Below, one piece after another: positions 18,092-26,511 of a DNA stretch of 64,000 bases; positions within the stretch are counted from its first letter, which is position 1; each line of letters starts with the position of its first letter. A program made the position numbers and the translations under genes. The DNA lies in NCBI GenBank assembly GCA_019973575.1, contig BPUI01000006.1:1-64000 (forward strand), read 5' to 3'. The notes beneath the pieces are model-generated. The model saw only the letters and a program-made list of their open reading frames with translations. It was not told the DNA's origin and did no database searches. The stretch is from Gemmatimonadetes bacterium T265 (lineage in GTDB: Bacteria > Gemmatimonadota > Gemmatimonadetes > Gemmatimonadales > Gemmatimonadaceae).

Positions 18092-20332
18092 TCACTCGGC
18101 GGCGATGAGCGACTGGTACGGTCCCGGCACGCGGGCCATCGCCTCGTGGGTGCCCCGCTGCACCACCTGTCCGCGGTCGAGCACGATGATCTCGTCGCAG
18201 TCGCGGATCGTGCTGAGCCGGTGCGCGACGATGAGGCACGTGCAGCCGCGGCGCCGGAGGTTGTCGTCGATCTCCTGCTCCGTCGCCGGGTCGAGCGCGC
18301 TCGTCGCCTCGTCGAGCACGAGGACCGTGGGGCTCACCGCGAGGGCGCGCGCGATCTCGAGGCGCTGCTGCTGGCCCCCGCTGAAGTTCCGCCCGCCCTC
18401 TTCCGTGGTCGCGCGGTACGCGCCGGACCGCGCCGTGATGTCGGCGTGGATGCAGGCGTCCTGCGCCGCGCGCACGACGTCCGCCTCCGAGAGCGTGGTG
18501 TCCCAGAGCGTGACGTTGTCGCGCACCGAGCCTTCGAAGATGAACACCTCCTGGTCGACGGCGGCGAACGAACTGGTCATCACGCTCCGCGCCACCTCGT
18601 GCCGCGGCCGTCCGTCGAAAAGGATCTCCCCCTCCCACGGCGCGTACAGCCCGCAGACCAGCTTCGACACGGTCGACTTGCCGCTGCCGGAGCCGCCGAC
18701 GAGCGCGACCCGCGCGCCCGGGCGGATCGTCAGGTTCAGGCCCCGCACGAGGGGCGGCTCGAGGCGGTTGTAGCCGAAGGTCACGTTGCGGAGCTCGACG
18801 TGCCCGGCCAGCCGGACGCCGGCCCCGCTGCCGCGCCCCGCGTCCGGCCCTTCCTCCGGTCCTGGCCCCGGCACGGACGCGGCGTCGGGCGGTGTCGCGG
18901 TGCCCGCGCCGAGGCGGTCCATCGCCCCGGCGTCGACGCAGGCGCGCAGCACGTCGTCGAGGCGGTCCATGTCCCCGCGGACCTCTTGGACCGTGCCGCC
19001 GAGGTTCACCATGCGGTTCACCGGGCTGATGAAGCTGTTCATCAGCGACTGGAACGCGATCAGCATCCCCATGCTCAGGACGCCGTTCATGACGCGCGCG
19101 CCGCCCACGCCGAGCACGAGCGCGCTCGTCACCGCGAGGAGGAGCGGCGGGACCGCGGAGAGCACCTGCGTCTTGAGCTGCAGCTGCTGGTCGCCGTTGA
19201 CCACCTTCGCCTGGAACCCCGCCCAGCGCGCGAAGAAGTCCGACTCCGCCCCGCTCGCCTTCAACGTCTCGATCGTCTGCAGCCCGCCCATCGCGGCGCC
19301 CATCGCCTTGCCCCGGTCCTGTCCGAGCCGCCGGTTCAGGTCCACGCGGCGGCGGGAGACGTACTTGAGCGCGGCCAGGTTGAGCGACGCCATGACCACG
19401 CCGATCAGCGTCAGCAGCACGTCGTACTGGACCATCAGCGCCGCGTAGAAGGCGATCACGAGGACGTTGAGCGCCGTCGTCGCGAGGTCGCCCGAGAGCA
19501 GCCGCGCCACCTTGTCGTTGATGCCCACGCGGTTGGCGATCTCGCCCGCGTAGCGCTGGTGGAAGAAGTCGACGGGGAGTCGGAGGACGTGCCAGAAGAA
19601 GCGGGCCGACGTGTCGAGGGCGAGTTTGGTTTCGAAGCGTAACAAATGCCGCTGCTGGATCCAGGTGATCCCGGCGTTGACGAGCGCGCACGCGCCCATC
19701 ACCACGAGCAGCGGCTTGAGCCACTCGATCATCCCCTTCACGAGCACGTCGTCGACGAAGACCTTCTGGAAGGTCGGGATCACGAGCCCCGGGACGACGA
19801 GCGCGAGGCCCGCGAGGACGGCGTAGAGCAGCGCCGCGCGCGAGCCGTGGAGGCGGCGGCGCAGCGCGCCGACGAGGCTCGGGCGCTCGCCGCCGGGGCG
19901 GAACTCGGGCCCCTTCTCGAAGACGAGCGCGATCCCGGTGTACGCCTGGTCGAACTCCGCCTCGGGCAGCTCGGTCGGCCCGCGGGCGGGGTCGTTGATG
20001 TACGCGCGCCCCTTCCGGAACCCCTCGAGGACGACGAAGTGGTTGAAGTTCCAGTGCACGATCATCGGCACCGGGAGGCCGCGGAGCTGGTCGGGTTCCT
20101 TCTTGAACCCCTTGCCGGCGAGGCCGTAGCCGCGCGCCGCCTTCAGCACGTTGCTCGCCTTGCTGCCGTCGCGCGACACGCCGCACGCGCCCCGCAATTC
20201 CTCGAGCGGCACGAGCCGGCCGTGGTACCCGAGCACCATCGCGAGCGCGGCGGCGCCGCACTCCACCGCCTCCATCTGCAGCACGGTGTCCGTGCGGGCG
20301 CGGTGGCGGGAAACGTTAGGCAGGAGGCGCAT
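18092..20332 (-). CDS. NHLP-type peptidase/permease/ATPase (C39 peptide exporter)
   Basis: 746 residues. The N-terminal C39 peptidase has Gln19 (oxyanion), Cys25 in ECGAAALAMVL, His98 in NHFVVLEGF and Asp114 in INDPARG, so it should cut leaders after a double-Gly motif; all three precursors in this locus end their leader in AVAGG or SVAGG. Then six membrane helices (about 170-430) and an ATPase: Walker A VGGSGSGKST, signature NFSGGQQQRLEIARAL, Walker B VLVLDEATSALD, H-loop LIVAHRLST. Matches the NHLM ABC1 family. ATG 20332 was chosen because MRLLPNVSRHRARTDTVLQMEAVECG aligns with the usual start; a GTTAGGC heptamer overlaps codons 5-7. Confidence 0.92.
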   Translation of the reverse strand: MRLLPNVSRHRARTDTVLQMEAVECGAAALAMVLGYHGRLVPLEELRGACGVSRDGSKASNVLKAARGYGLAGKGFKKEPDQLRGLPVPMIVHWNFNHFVVLEGFRKGRAYINDPARGPTELPEAEFDQAYTGIALVFEKGPEFRPGGERPSLVGALRRRLHGSRAALLYAVLAGLALVVPGLVIPTFQKVFVDDVLVKGMIEWLKPLLVVMGACALVNAGITWIQQRHLLRFETKLALDTSARFFWHVLRLPVDFFHQRYAGEIANRVGINDKVARLLSGDLATTALNVLVIAFYAALMVQYDVLLTLIGVVMASLNLAALKYVSRRRVDLNRRLGQDRGKAMGAAMGGLQTIETLKASGAESDFFARWAGFQAKVVNGDQQLQLKTQVLSAVPPLLLAVTSALVLGVGGARVMNGVLSMGMLIAFQSLMNSFISPVNRMVNLGGTVQEVRGDMDRLDDVLRACVDAGAMDRLGAGTATPPDAASVPGPGPEEGPDAGRGSGAGVRLAGHVELRNVTFGYNRLEPPLVRGLNLTIRPGARVALVGGSGSGKSTVSKLVCGLYAPWEGEILFDGRPRHEVARSVMTSSFAAVDQEVFIFEGSVRDNVTLWDTTLSEADVVRAAQDACIHADITARSGAYRATTEEGGRNFSGGQQQRLEIARALAVSPTVLVLDEATSALDPATEQEIDDNLRRRGCTCLIVAHRLSTIRDCDEIIVLDRGQVVQRGTHEAMARVPGPYQSLIAAE

Positions 20333-20391
20333 GGGGCGCGGGGCGTGGGCGGGCCGGTGGGACGTGGCGGGGGGACGGCGGCGCCGGGCGG

Positions 20392-21654
20392 TCAGATGCC
20401 GGTGTACTCGCGGAGGATCGGGATGACCATCGCGATCGGCATGCGGCTCGCGATCTCGATGTTCCCCGTCGCGAGTGTGCCGCTCTTGATCTCGACCGGC
20501 GGGCCGCCGGCGGAGGTCCAGCGAAACCGGCTCACGGTGGTCGGGTCGACCGTCAGGTCGGCGTGCACCTCGTAGGGCGCGCTGCCGCCGGAGAGCGACT
20601 GCACGAGCTGCTGGTTCTTTAGGACGCGCTGAATCCCGCGCGGCGTGGCGGGGAAGTCGGACACGTAGGTGACGCGCCCGAGCATCAAGCCGTATTCCTC
20701 CTGCTTGACCGTCGACGGCGCGATCTGGATGGCCATCCCCGGCTTGATCTGCTTGCCGTGCGTCGGGGGGACGTAGACGACTGCCTCGAGCCCCTTCACG
20801 GTCCGCCCGGTCATGACCAGGCTCAGGATCGCGTCGCCGCGGTTGGCGATGCCGCCCTGCTCGGACATGATCTCGAGCACCCGCCCGGCGTACGGCGAGA
20901 CGATCTCCGACGCGTCCCGGAGCGCGCGCTCGAGCTCCGCGACCTTGCGTTCGGCGTCCTGCAGCCCCTGCTGGCTCGTGCGCTGCTGGTCCTGCTTGCT
21001 GTTGGACAGCGAGAGGAGCTTGGACTCGACCTGCGTGAGCTGGCTGCGCCCGTCGGCGATCTTCTCCGACGTCTGGTCGTACTGCTGGCGCGTGGAGACG
21101 AGCGTCGCGTTGGTCAGGAGCCCCTGCTTCACGAGCTGCTCCTGGGCCGTGATCTTGCTGGCGAGCCACGCGAGCGACCGCTCGTCGGCGGCCACCTGCT
21201 GCTCGGTGCTCGCCCGTTGCTCGCCGAGGTAGCGGCGCTGGATCTCTGCGTCTCGGGCGTTGAAGGCGACGGTCTGCACCTGCTCCGCGCGGAGGTGTGC
21301 GAGCGCGGCGCGCGCCTGCTGCAGCTGGTCGCTCAGGTCCGGCTGGTCGACGCGCGCGATGACCTGCCCCTCGCGCACGACGTCGCCGACGCTCACCGCG
21401 ATGTCGCTGACCCGCCCGGATGAGGGGCTCACGACTTCGAGCACGCCGCCGCTCTTGATCAGCATGCCCGTCCCGCTCACGCGTTCGGGCAGGCGCCCGA
21501 GCACGCCCCACGTCAGCGCCGCCGCGAGCAGGAGCCCGCACGCAGCGAGCGCGACCCACGCGCGCCCGTTGGTGACTTGCGTCAGCTGGTCCAGCTGCTC
21601 CGGCGAGGCGAGGCGCTCGAGCGCCACCTTGCGAAAGAGTCCGTCGCGTTCCAT
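20392..21654 (-). CDS. HlyD-like periplasmic adaptor of the NHLP exporter
   Basis: 420 residues. One membrane segment near 32-50 (AWVALAACGLLLAAALTWGVLG), an N-terminal half-lipoyl strand GGVLEVVSPSSGRVSDIAVSVGDVVREGQVIARV, a long coiled coil (about 95-265, many QQ/Leu heptads), then the second lipoyl half (EIVSPYAGRVLEIMSEQGGIANRGDAI) and a beta-barrel. It links the inner-membrane ABC pair to the TolC-like protein encoded 57 bases upstream, making a type I secretion path across both membranes. The NHLM HlyD family is a good match in length and order. Confidence 0.9.
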   Translation of the reverse strand: MERDGLFRKVALERLASPEQLDQLTQVTNGRAWVALAACGLLLAAALTWGVLGRLPERVSGTGMLIKSGGVLEVVSPSSGRVSDIAVSVGDVVREGQVIARVDQPDLSDQLQQARAALAHLRAEQVQTVAFNARDAEIQRRYLGEQRASTEQQVAADERSLAWLASKITAQEQLVKQGLLTNATLVSTRQQYDQTSEKIADGRSQLTQVESKLLSLSNSKQDQQRTSQQGLQDAERKVAELERALRDASEIVSPYAGRVLEIMSEQGGIANRGDAILSLVMTGRTVKGLEAVVYVPPTHGKQIKPGMAIQIAPSTVKQEEYGLMLGRVTYVSDFPATPRGIQRVLKNQQLVQSLSGGSAPYEVHADLTVDPTTVSRFRWTSAGGPPVEIKSGTLATGNIEIASRMPIAMVIPILREYTGI

Positions 21655-21710
21655 GGGTGACTCCGTGGGTCGATGGCACCGGCGGCCGACCGGCCGGCCC
21701 GGCGGGGGCG

Positions 21711-23339
21711 TTACGGCAGGTCGGGGGCGCGGAGCAGCGCGTCCAGCGGAACGTGCGCCGACGGCCCGTCGTTCACGACGAGCGACCCGGTCTCGTAGCG
21801 GAGCCGAACGATGGCGGCGGCGTACTGCTGGCGCCCGCCCGCCTCGGCGAGCTGGGCGTTGGTCAGCGCGTCCTCGGCGTAGATCAGGTCGAGCACCGTC
21901 GACGTCCCGAGCTGGAATTTCCGGCGCTCGTTCGTCACGGTCTCCTGTGCGAGCGCGGTGGACCGCTGGTACTCGCCGAGCGAGAGGCGGGCGCGCCGGA
22001 GCGCCTCGGCCGCGACGACGACGCCCATCGCCGCGCGCCGGGTCACCTCGCGGCGCGCGACGCGCGCCTGCTCGAACGACGCGTCGGCCTGCAGCGCGCG
22101 CCCGCGCGCGTCGTCGTTCGCGAGCGGCAGGTGGTACGAGAGGAGCACCGTCGCGTTGAGCGGCGACGTGTTGCGGTAGAGCGGGCCGACCACGTGCCCG
22201 AACCCCTGGCCGGGTTCGAGGCCCGAGTACCCGAACTGCGCGCTGAGGTCGATCTGCGGCCGGAATGCGGTGGCCAGCGCCGCCGCGCTGCGCTGGGCTT
22301 CCTCCGCGCGCGTGCCGGCCGCGGTCACGTCGGCGCGCGCGCGCAGCGCCTGCGGGACGAGCGCCCGGCCCGCCGCGTCCGCGACGCTGACCGAGTCGCC
22401 GCTGCCGCCGGCCGACCACGCCGGGAAGTCCGTGCTCGGCGCGGGCGGGTTGGCGACCACGTCCGGCGGGAGCGCGAGGAGCAGGGCGAGCTGCTGCCAC
22501 GCCTCCACCACCGCCTGCTCGGCGGCGATGCGCGCGGCGGCCTGCGTCGCGACGTTCCCGCGCAACTGCACGAGGTCGGCGGGGGGCCGTTCGTCCGCCT
22601 TGACGAGCGCGCGCGTGTCTTCAAGGATGCTTGCGGCGCGCGCCTCGGAGGCGACCGACACGTCGCGGCGCCGCTGCGCGGCGAGGTAGGCCCAGTACGC
22701 GTCGACCGCCTGCAGCACCGCGGACGACGCGGTCTGCCGCGCGTCCCAGGACGTCGCGTCGGCCTCGAGTCCCGCGGCGATCTCGCCCACCCGGGACAGC
22801 ACGCCCCCGCGGTCGCGGGCGAGCGGGACGACGACGCCGAGCGTCGCGGACGCGCTGCTCAGCGCCTGGCCTACACCGGGCGTCGCGCTCTGCACCATGT
22901 TGAGCTGTGGCGTGAGCACGATGCCGCCGGCGCGGAGGCGCTTCGCGACGCCCACGCTGTACGTCTGCGTGGTCGCGAGCACGGACGTCAGCTTCGTCGT
23001 GTAGAGCAGGTTGTTGGCGTGTTGGCTCTGCGCGTTCGCCTGCAGCTGCATGTCGAAGACGCTGGCGGCGGAGAGCGCCGCGCCGCGCGCGGCGTCGACC
23101 GTTAGGCGGCTGACCCGGAGGTCGGGGTTCTCGACGAGCGCCCGCCGGACCACGTCCTCGAGCGCCAGCGCGGGTCGCGCCCGCGGTGTCCCGTCCGGCG
23201 GCGTCCCCCGCGGCGGCGTCCCCCGCGGCGGCGGGTCGGGCGCGGGCGCGCCGACCTGCCCGTCGGCGCGGCGGAAGGCGCCGAGCGCGACCAGCCCGAG
23301 CGCGAAGCCCCGGGTTCGTGGCGTGGTGAAACGCGTCAT
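21711..23339 (-). CDS. TolC-like outer-membrane efflux protein
   Basis: 542 residues from ATG 23339. Signal peptide (GFALGLVALGAFRRADG), then a Pro/Gly/Thr-rich linker with a repeated PPRGTP unit (about 33-55), then two OEP repeats: ALALEDVVRRALVENPDLRVSRLTVDAARG and, in the second half, QRSAAALATAFRPQIDLSAQFGYSG, with a late NERRKFQLGTSTVLDLIYAEDALTNAQ, the hallmark tail helix of TolC proteins. Forms the outer-membrane exit duct for the HlyD/ABC exporter. The proline-rich repeat is unusual for the family and could be a periplasmic spacer. Confidence 0.9.
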   Translation of the reverse strand: MTRFTTPRTRGFALGLVALGAFRRADGQVGAPAPDPPPRGTPPRGTPPDGTPRARPALALEDVVRRALVENPDLRVSRLTVDAARGAALSAASVFDMQLQANAQSQHANNLLYTTKLTSVLATTQTYSVGVAKRLRAGGIVLTPQLNMVQSATPGVGQALSSASATLGVVVPLARDRGGVLSRVGEIAAGLEADATSWDARQTASSAVLQAVDAYWAYLAAQRRRDVSVASEARAASILEDTRALVKADERPPADLVQLRGNVATQAAARIAAEQAVVEAWQQLALLLALPPDVVANPPAPSTDFPAWSAGGSGDSVSVADAAGRALVPQALRARADVTAAGTRAEEAQRSAAALATAFRPQIDLSAQFGYSGLEPGQGFGHVVGPLYRNTSPLNATVLLSYHLPLANDDARGRALQADASFEQARVARREVTRRAAMGVVVAAEALRRARLSLGEYQRSTALAQETVTNERRKFQLGTSTVLDLIYAEDALTNAQLAEAGGRQQYAAAIVRLRYETGSLVVNDGPSAHVPLDALLRAPDLP

Positions 23340-23445
23340 GCTACCGCTCCTGGACGGTTGGGTGGCGCCGGCCTGCGCGCGCGGTGACGCCGCGCGGGTG
23401 CTTCGGGGATCGACGACGCGCGGCCACCGCGGACCGCGCGTGGGG

Positions 23446-23772
23446 TCACCACGCCGAGGCGGCGGGGCCGAACTCCGACGCCCACATCGCCTTGCCCCCG
23501 TCGTCCGCGCCGCCCGCGACCGACTCGAGGTCGGCGTCGGACAGTTCACCGTCGGCGTTCTGGAAGTCGGGGAGCACCACGAGCGCGTCCACGTCCCGGT
23601 CGCGCTCGACGAACTTCATCGTGAAGCCGTTCGGGATCGTGATCCCGAACGCCTGTTGGATCGCCTGACGCGGGTCGTCGACGAGCTGGCGGCGGAACTG
23701 CCGGTCGACCGACGCCCGGGCGAGCACGGCGTCCAACGTCTGACGGTCCTGCGGGGAAGGGGGGCTGGCCAT
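23446..23772 (-). CDS. NHLP-family RiPP precursor peptide 1 (Cys-free)
   Basis: 108 residues. The leader is the nitrile-hydratase-alpha-like NHLP type: RQFRRQLVDDPRQAIQQAFG, then ITIPNGFTMKFVERDRDVDALVVLP, ending DADLESVAGG, the double-Gly site for the C39 exporter. The predicted core is 20 residues, ADDGGKAMWASEFGPAASAW: two Ser, two Trp, one Phe, no Thr and no Cys. No Cys occurs anywhere in the peptide, so it cannot form lanthionine rings. It heads the exporter operon, and a shared palindrome (23919-23933) lies 147 bases upstream. Modification by LanM, YcaO/TfuA or both is possible but not shown. Confidence 0.88.
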   Translation of the reverse strand: MASPPSPQDRQTLDAVLARASVDRQFRRQLVDDPRQAIQQAFGITIPNGFTMKFVERDRDVDALVVLPDFQNADGELSDADLESVAGGADDGGKAMWASEFGPAASAW

Positions 23773-23918
23773 GGCGGGGCTCCTGGGGTGGGGAGGGTGA
23801 GTCCGTTAGGCACTTCGGCAACGCCCGTACCGTCCGACCCCGTCGCTTCAAGTCCTTGCGCCGCAACGATATCGACCTCTCCGCTCGCCTCGGCCCCGGC
23901 GCGACGCCCGAGCCCTCG

Positions 23919-23933
23919 ATCTATTCGATAGAG
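23919..23933. promoter_or_regulatory. Locus palindrome, copy 1 (upstream of precursor 1 operon)
   Basis: On the minus strand CTCTATCGAATAGAT, one base off the form CTCTATCGNNTAGAG found at 37457 and 40199. It overlaps the stop codon of the gene ending at 23921 and lies 147 bases before precursor 1. Likely binding site of a regulator common to the RiPP locus. Confidence 0.55.
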
Positions 23934-25024
23934 CTGTCGGTCGGCGGACGCGCCGGCAGCGCGCCGGACCGCGCGCGCCAGTACCGGTGTGCGACGCAGA
24001 GGTAGCCCTTCACCTGCAACGGGGCCCCCGGCGTGTACTGCACCTTCACGTGGTTGAGGCGCCGCATGACGACGCTCGGCCACAGCTCGTGCCGCATCCG
24101 GGCCGTCGTGCACCCGGGCCAGCGCACGAGCACGTCGCGCGACGCCGGCGCGCACAGCGACCGCGCGACCAGCGCGTCCAGAAATCCCAACTCGTCCACC
24201 GCGCCGCGGACCTGGCTGCGCCGGTCGAAGGCGAACTCCACCCCGATCCGCGGCTGCACGTGGGTGCCGACGTCGAGGTGCAGGAGCGCGATGATCGGCA
24301 GCGGCCCGTGCGCCTCTTCCCGTAGCGAGCGCACCACGTCGTGTAATTCGTCCGGGGGCCCCGGCCAGCGCACGGCGGCGAGGTAGGGCCCGATGTCCGG
24401 CGCATCGAGTCCACTCACGCACACGCGGACGACGTCGTCGCCGCGGGGGAGGAGCACGCCGACGTAGGGAACGCTTGCCGCGGACGGGAGCGCCGTGAAG
24501 CAACGTCGGAGCGCCCCGACGCTCGCCGCGGGGCGGGGCTGCCGCACGAGCGGTGCGACCGCCGCCTCGGCGAGCGCCGCACGCGCGGCCGCCGAACCGG
24601 TGGTGAACGCCGCGCGCGTGAAGTCGACGAAGACCCCCGGGGCGGTCTCGGGCGCGCGATCAGGGTCGAGGTCGAACTCGAGCCAGATCCCGCTCACGGT
24701 CGAGTCGAGCGGCCCCGCGGGGTCGGTCCATGCCCGGGCCAGTGCCTGCACTCTTGCCCACAGCGGGTGCGCCCGCAGGCGGTCGCCGAACGGCTGGACG
24801 GGATGACCCGGCGCGAGCAGCGCCCGCCGCTCGGCCGTCACCCGCACGATCAGGTCGACGCGCTCACTCGCGGCGTCCAGGCCGAACTCGAGGTACAGCC
24901 AGTCCGAGAGCGCCGCGGGGATTTCGCGCGCGACCACGCGCAACCGCTCGCCCACGGCTCGGCTGACGAGGTCCGGGGCCGTGCGCGGGAGAACGCGGTC
25001 CAGGGTATCGGCGAGGCTGATCAC
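23921..25024 (-). CDS. Conserved-looking protein of unknown function in the RiPP locus
   Basis: 367 residues from a GTG that overlaps the FAD oxidase stop by 4 bases (GTGA), implying coupled synthesis. The sequence looks globular, soluble and alpha/beta: SDWLYLEFGLDAASERVDLIVRV, SGIWLEFDLD, PGVFVDFTRAAF, VPYVGVLLPRGDDVVRVCVSG, PIIALLHLDVGTHVQPRIGVEFAFD and a C-terminal RLNHVKVQYTPGAPLQVKGYLCVAHRYW. I do not recognise the family; the repeated LEF.LD/VEF.FD strands could belong to a barrel such as the ABBA prenyltransferase fold, but this is only a resemblance. Tight coupling to an oxidase and LanM argues for a tailoring or recognition role. Confidence 0.5.
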   Translation of the reverse strand: MISLADTLDRVLPRTAPDLVSRAVGERLRVVAREIPAALSDWLYLEFGLDAASERVDLIVRVTAERRALLAPGHPVQPFGDRLRAHPLWARVQALARAWTDPAGPLDSTVSGIWLEFDLDPDRAPETAPGVFVDFTRAAFTTGSAAARAALAEAAVAPLVRQPRPAASVGALRRCFTALPSAASVPYVGVLLPRGDDVVRVCVSGLDAPDIGPYLAAVRWPGPPDELHDVVRSLREEAHGPLPIIALLHLDVGTHVQPRIGVEFAFDRRSQVRGAVDELGFLDALVARSLCAPASRDVLVRWPGCTTARMRHELWPSVVMRRLNHVKVQYTPGAPLQVKGYLCVAHRYWRARSGALPARPPTDSSIE

Positions 25025-26499
25025 GGCTTGACGACGGCCGCGCCGCGATCCGCCGCGGCGCACGGTTCCGGGCCTGGCAGTAGGTCCGGGTGGAACACGC
25101 CGTCCGGATCGTAGCGGCGCTTCAACGCCTGCAGGCGCGGCCAATAGCTGCCGAACTGCCGCGCCCACGCATCGGCGTCGGCGGGGACCGATCCGTACAG
25201 GTAGTGCGTCCCCCCGCGGCGCGCCCCGTCCCGCGCCGCCGCCGCCATTGCGGCGGCGGCCCCTGGCAGGCGTGCACGCGGAACCGTGGGCATTATGCTC
25301 GTGAGGATCGAGACCGGGGCGGGGGGTACGGCGAACAGCGGTCGCGTTAGCACGGCCCGCGTGACGGGCCAGAACAGCAGGTGCGCGTGCGCGAGCAGCG
25401 GGGGCGGCAGCGACGTCAGCTGCTCGCGCACGTAGGCCGCCACCTCCGCCGGGGGCAGGAACACGTCGACCCACGGGTGGCCGCAGGGCGACGGGGTTTG
25501 TACGGCGCGCAGGTCGGTGCGTTCGGTGCTGCGGGCCGCGTCGGCGAACGCGCGCGCCGCCGGGCCCGCGACGAGCCGCGGCGCGAGTCCGCGCAGCACG
25601 CCCGCGGGCGGCGCCTCCGCGTCGCCGTCGACGGCGAGGTCGAGCACGTACGCCCACCGCCGCCCGCCCTCGACCGGGTACGCGCGTCCGCCGATACGGT
25701 CCGCGCGTCCGGCGAGCACGGCGGCGAGCAGGTCGGCGACTAACGCCTCGGGGCTTCCGTACGCGAGCCGCCACGTCCACGTGCGGCGGCGCGCCGGGTG
25801 CACGCGCAGGCGCAGGCGCGTCATCACGCCGAACAGCCCGAGTCCGCAGAGCACGTGCGCGAACAGCTCGGCGTTCCGGCGCGGCGAACACCACCGCACG
25901 TCGCCGTCCGCGGTGACGACCTCGCAGGCGAGACAGTTGTCGGCGTGCGTGCCGTGTCGGAACGACGCCGTCCCGACGCCCCCGACGGAGTGCGTGCCCC
26001 CCACGGTGGTGAACAGGTTGCTCGTCAGGACCGGCGGCGTGTGGCCGGCCGCGAGCGTCCCCTCGACCACGTCGGCCCACACCGCCCCACCCTCGGCTTC
26101 GACCCACCGTCCGCGGGGCGCGACGCGCGCGACGCGCGACAGCGACCGCATGTCGAGCAGGACCCCGCCCGCGCTGAGCGCCTGGCCGCCGAGCGAGTGG
26201 CCGGTCGCGCGCGCCGTGACCGACGTGCCGTGTTCGCGTGCCGTGCGGACTGCGTGCGCGACGTCCGCGACGTCTCGCGGTCGGACGACGACCTGCGGCG
26301 CGCGCCGGACCATGTTGCCGAAGTCGAACGCGACCGCGGCGCGGTCGGCCGGCGCCGCGCTCACCTCGCCGCGGCACCGCCGGCGGAGCGCGTCCGTCAG
26401 CGCGCGCGGGTCGTAGCCCGTCCCCGCCGCCGCGGGGCGCGGCGCGGCGGGTGTTAGGCACCGGGCGTCGGCCCGGCGTGTCTCGGCGGTGGGCGGCAC
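25021..26499 (-). CDS. FAD-linked oxidase, cytokinin dehydrogenase/VAO-like
   Basis: 492 residues. The PCMH FAD domain is clear: PQVVVRPRDVADVAHAVRTAREHGTSVTARATGHSLGGQALSAGGVLLDMRSL, where His in GHSLGGQ is the usual site of covalent FAD attachment in cytokinin-dehydrogenase-type enzymes; then LTSNLFTTVGGTHSVGGVGTASFRHG and LLCGLGLFG-like helices. The C-terminus, LKRRYDPDGVFHPDLLPG, is the standard ending of this family. It lies 12 bases after LanM and overlaps the unknown gene downstream. A role in oxidising a peptide side chain (for example dehydrogenation) is inferred. No signal peptide. Confidence 0.82.
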   Translation of the reverse strand: MPPTAETRRADARCLTPAAPRPAAAGTGYDPRALTDALRRRCRGEVSAAPADRAAVAFDFGNMVRRAPQVVVRPRDVADVAHAVRTAREHGTSVTARATGHSLGGQALSAGGVLLDMRSLSRVARVAPRGRWVEAEGGAVWADVVEGTLAAGHTPPVLTSNLFTTVGGTHSVGGVGTASFRHGTHADNCLACEVVTADGDVRWCSPRRNAELFAHVLCGLGLFGVMTRLRLRVHPARRRTWTWRLAYGSPEALVADLLAAVLAGRADRIGGRAYPVEGGRRWAYVLDLAVDGDAEAPPAGVLRGLAPRLVAGPAARAFADAARSTERTDLRAVQTPSPCGHPWVDVFLPPAEVAAYVREQLTSLPPPLLAHAHLLFWPVTRAVLTRPLFAVPPAPVSILTSIMPTVPRARLPGAAAAMAAAARDGARRGGTHYLYGSVPADADAWARQFGSYWPRLQALKRRYDPDGVFHPDLLPGPEPCAAADRGAAVVKP

Positions 26500-26511
26500 G
26501 TCGGAGTCGGC

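Noticed and set aside
12717..23549. Very long open frames running through several genes on the minus strand and opposite them on the plus strand
   Set aside because: They are Arg/Pro/Ala-rich shadows of the real genes, caused by high GC; the real frames carry complete family motifs.
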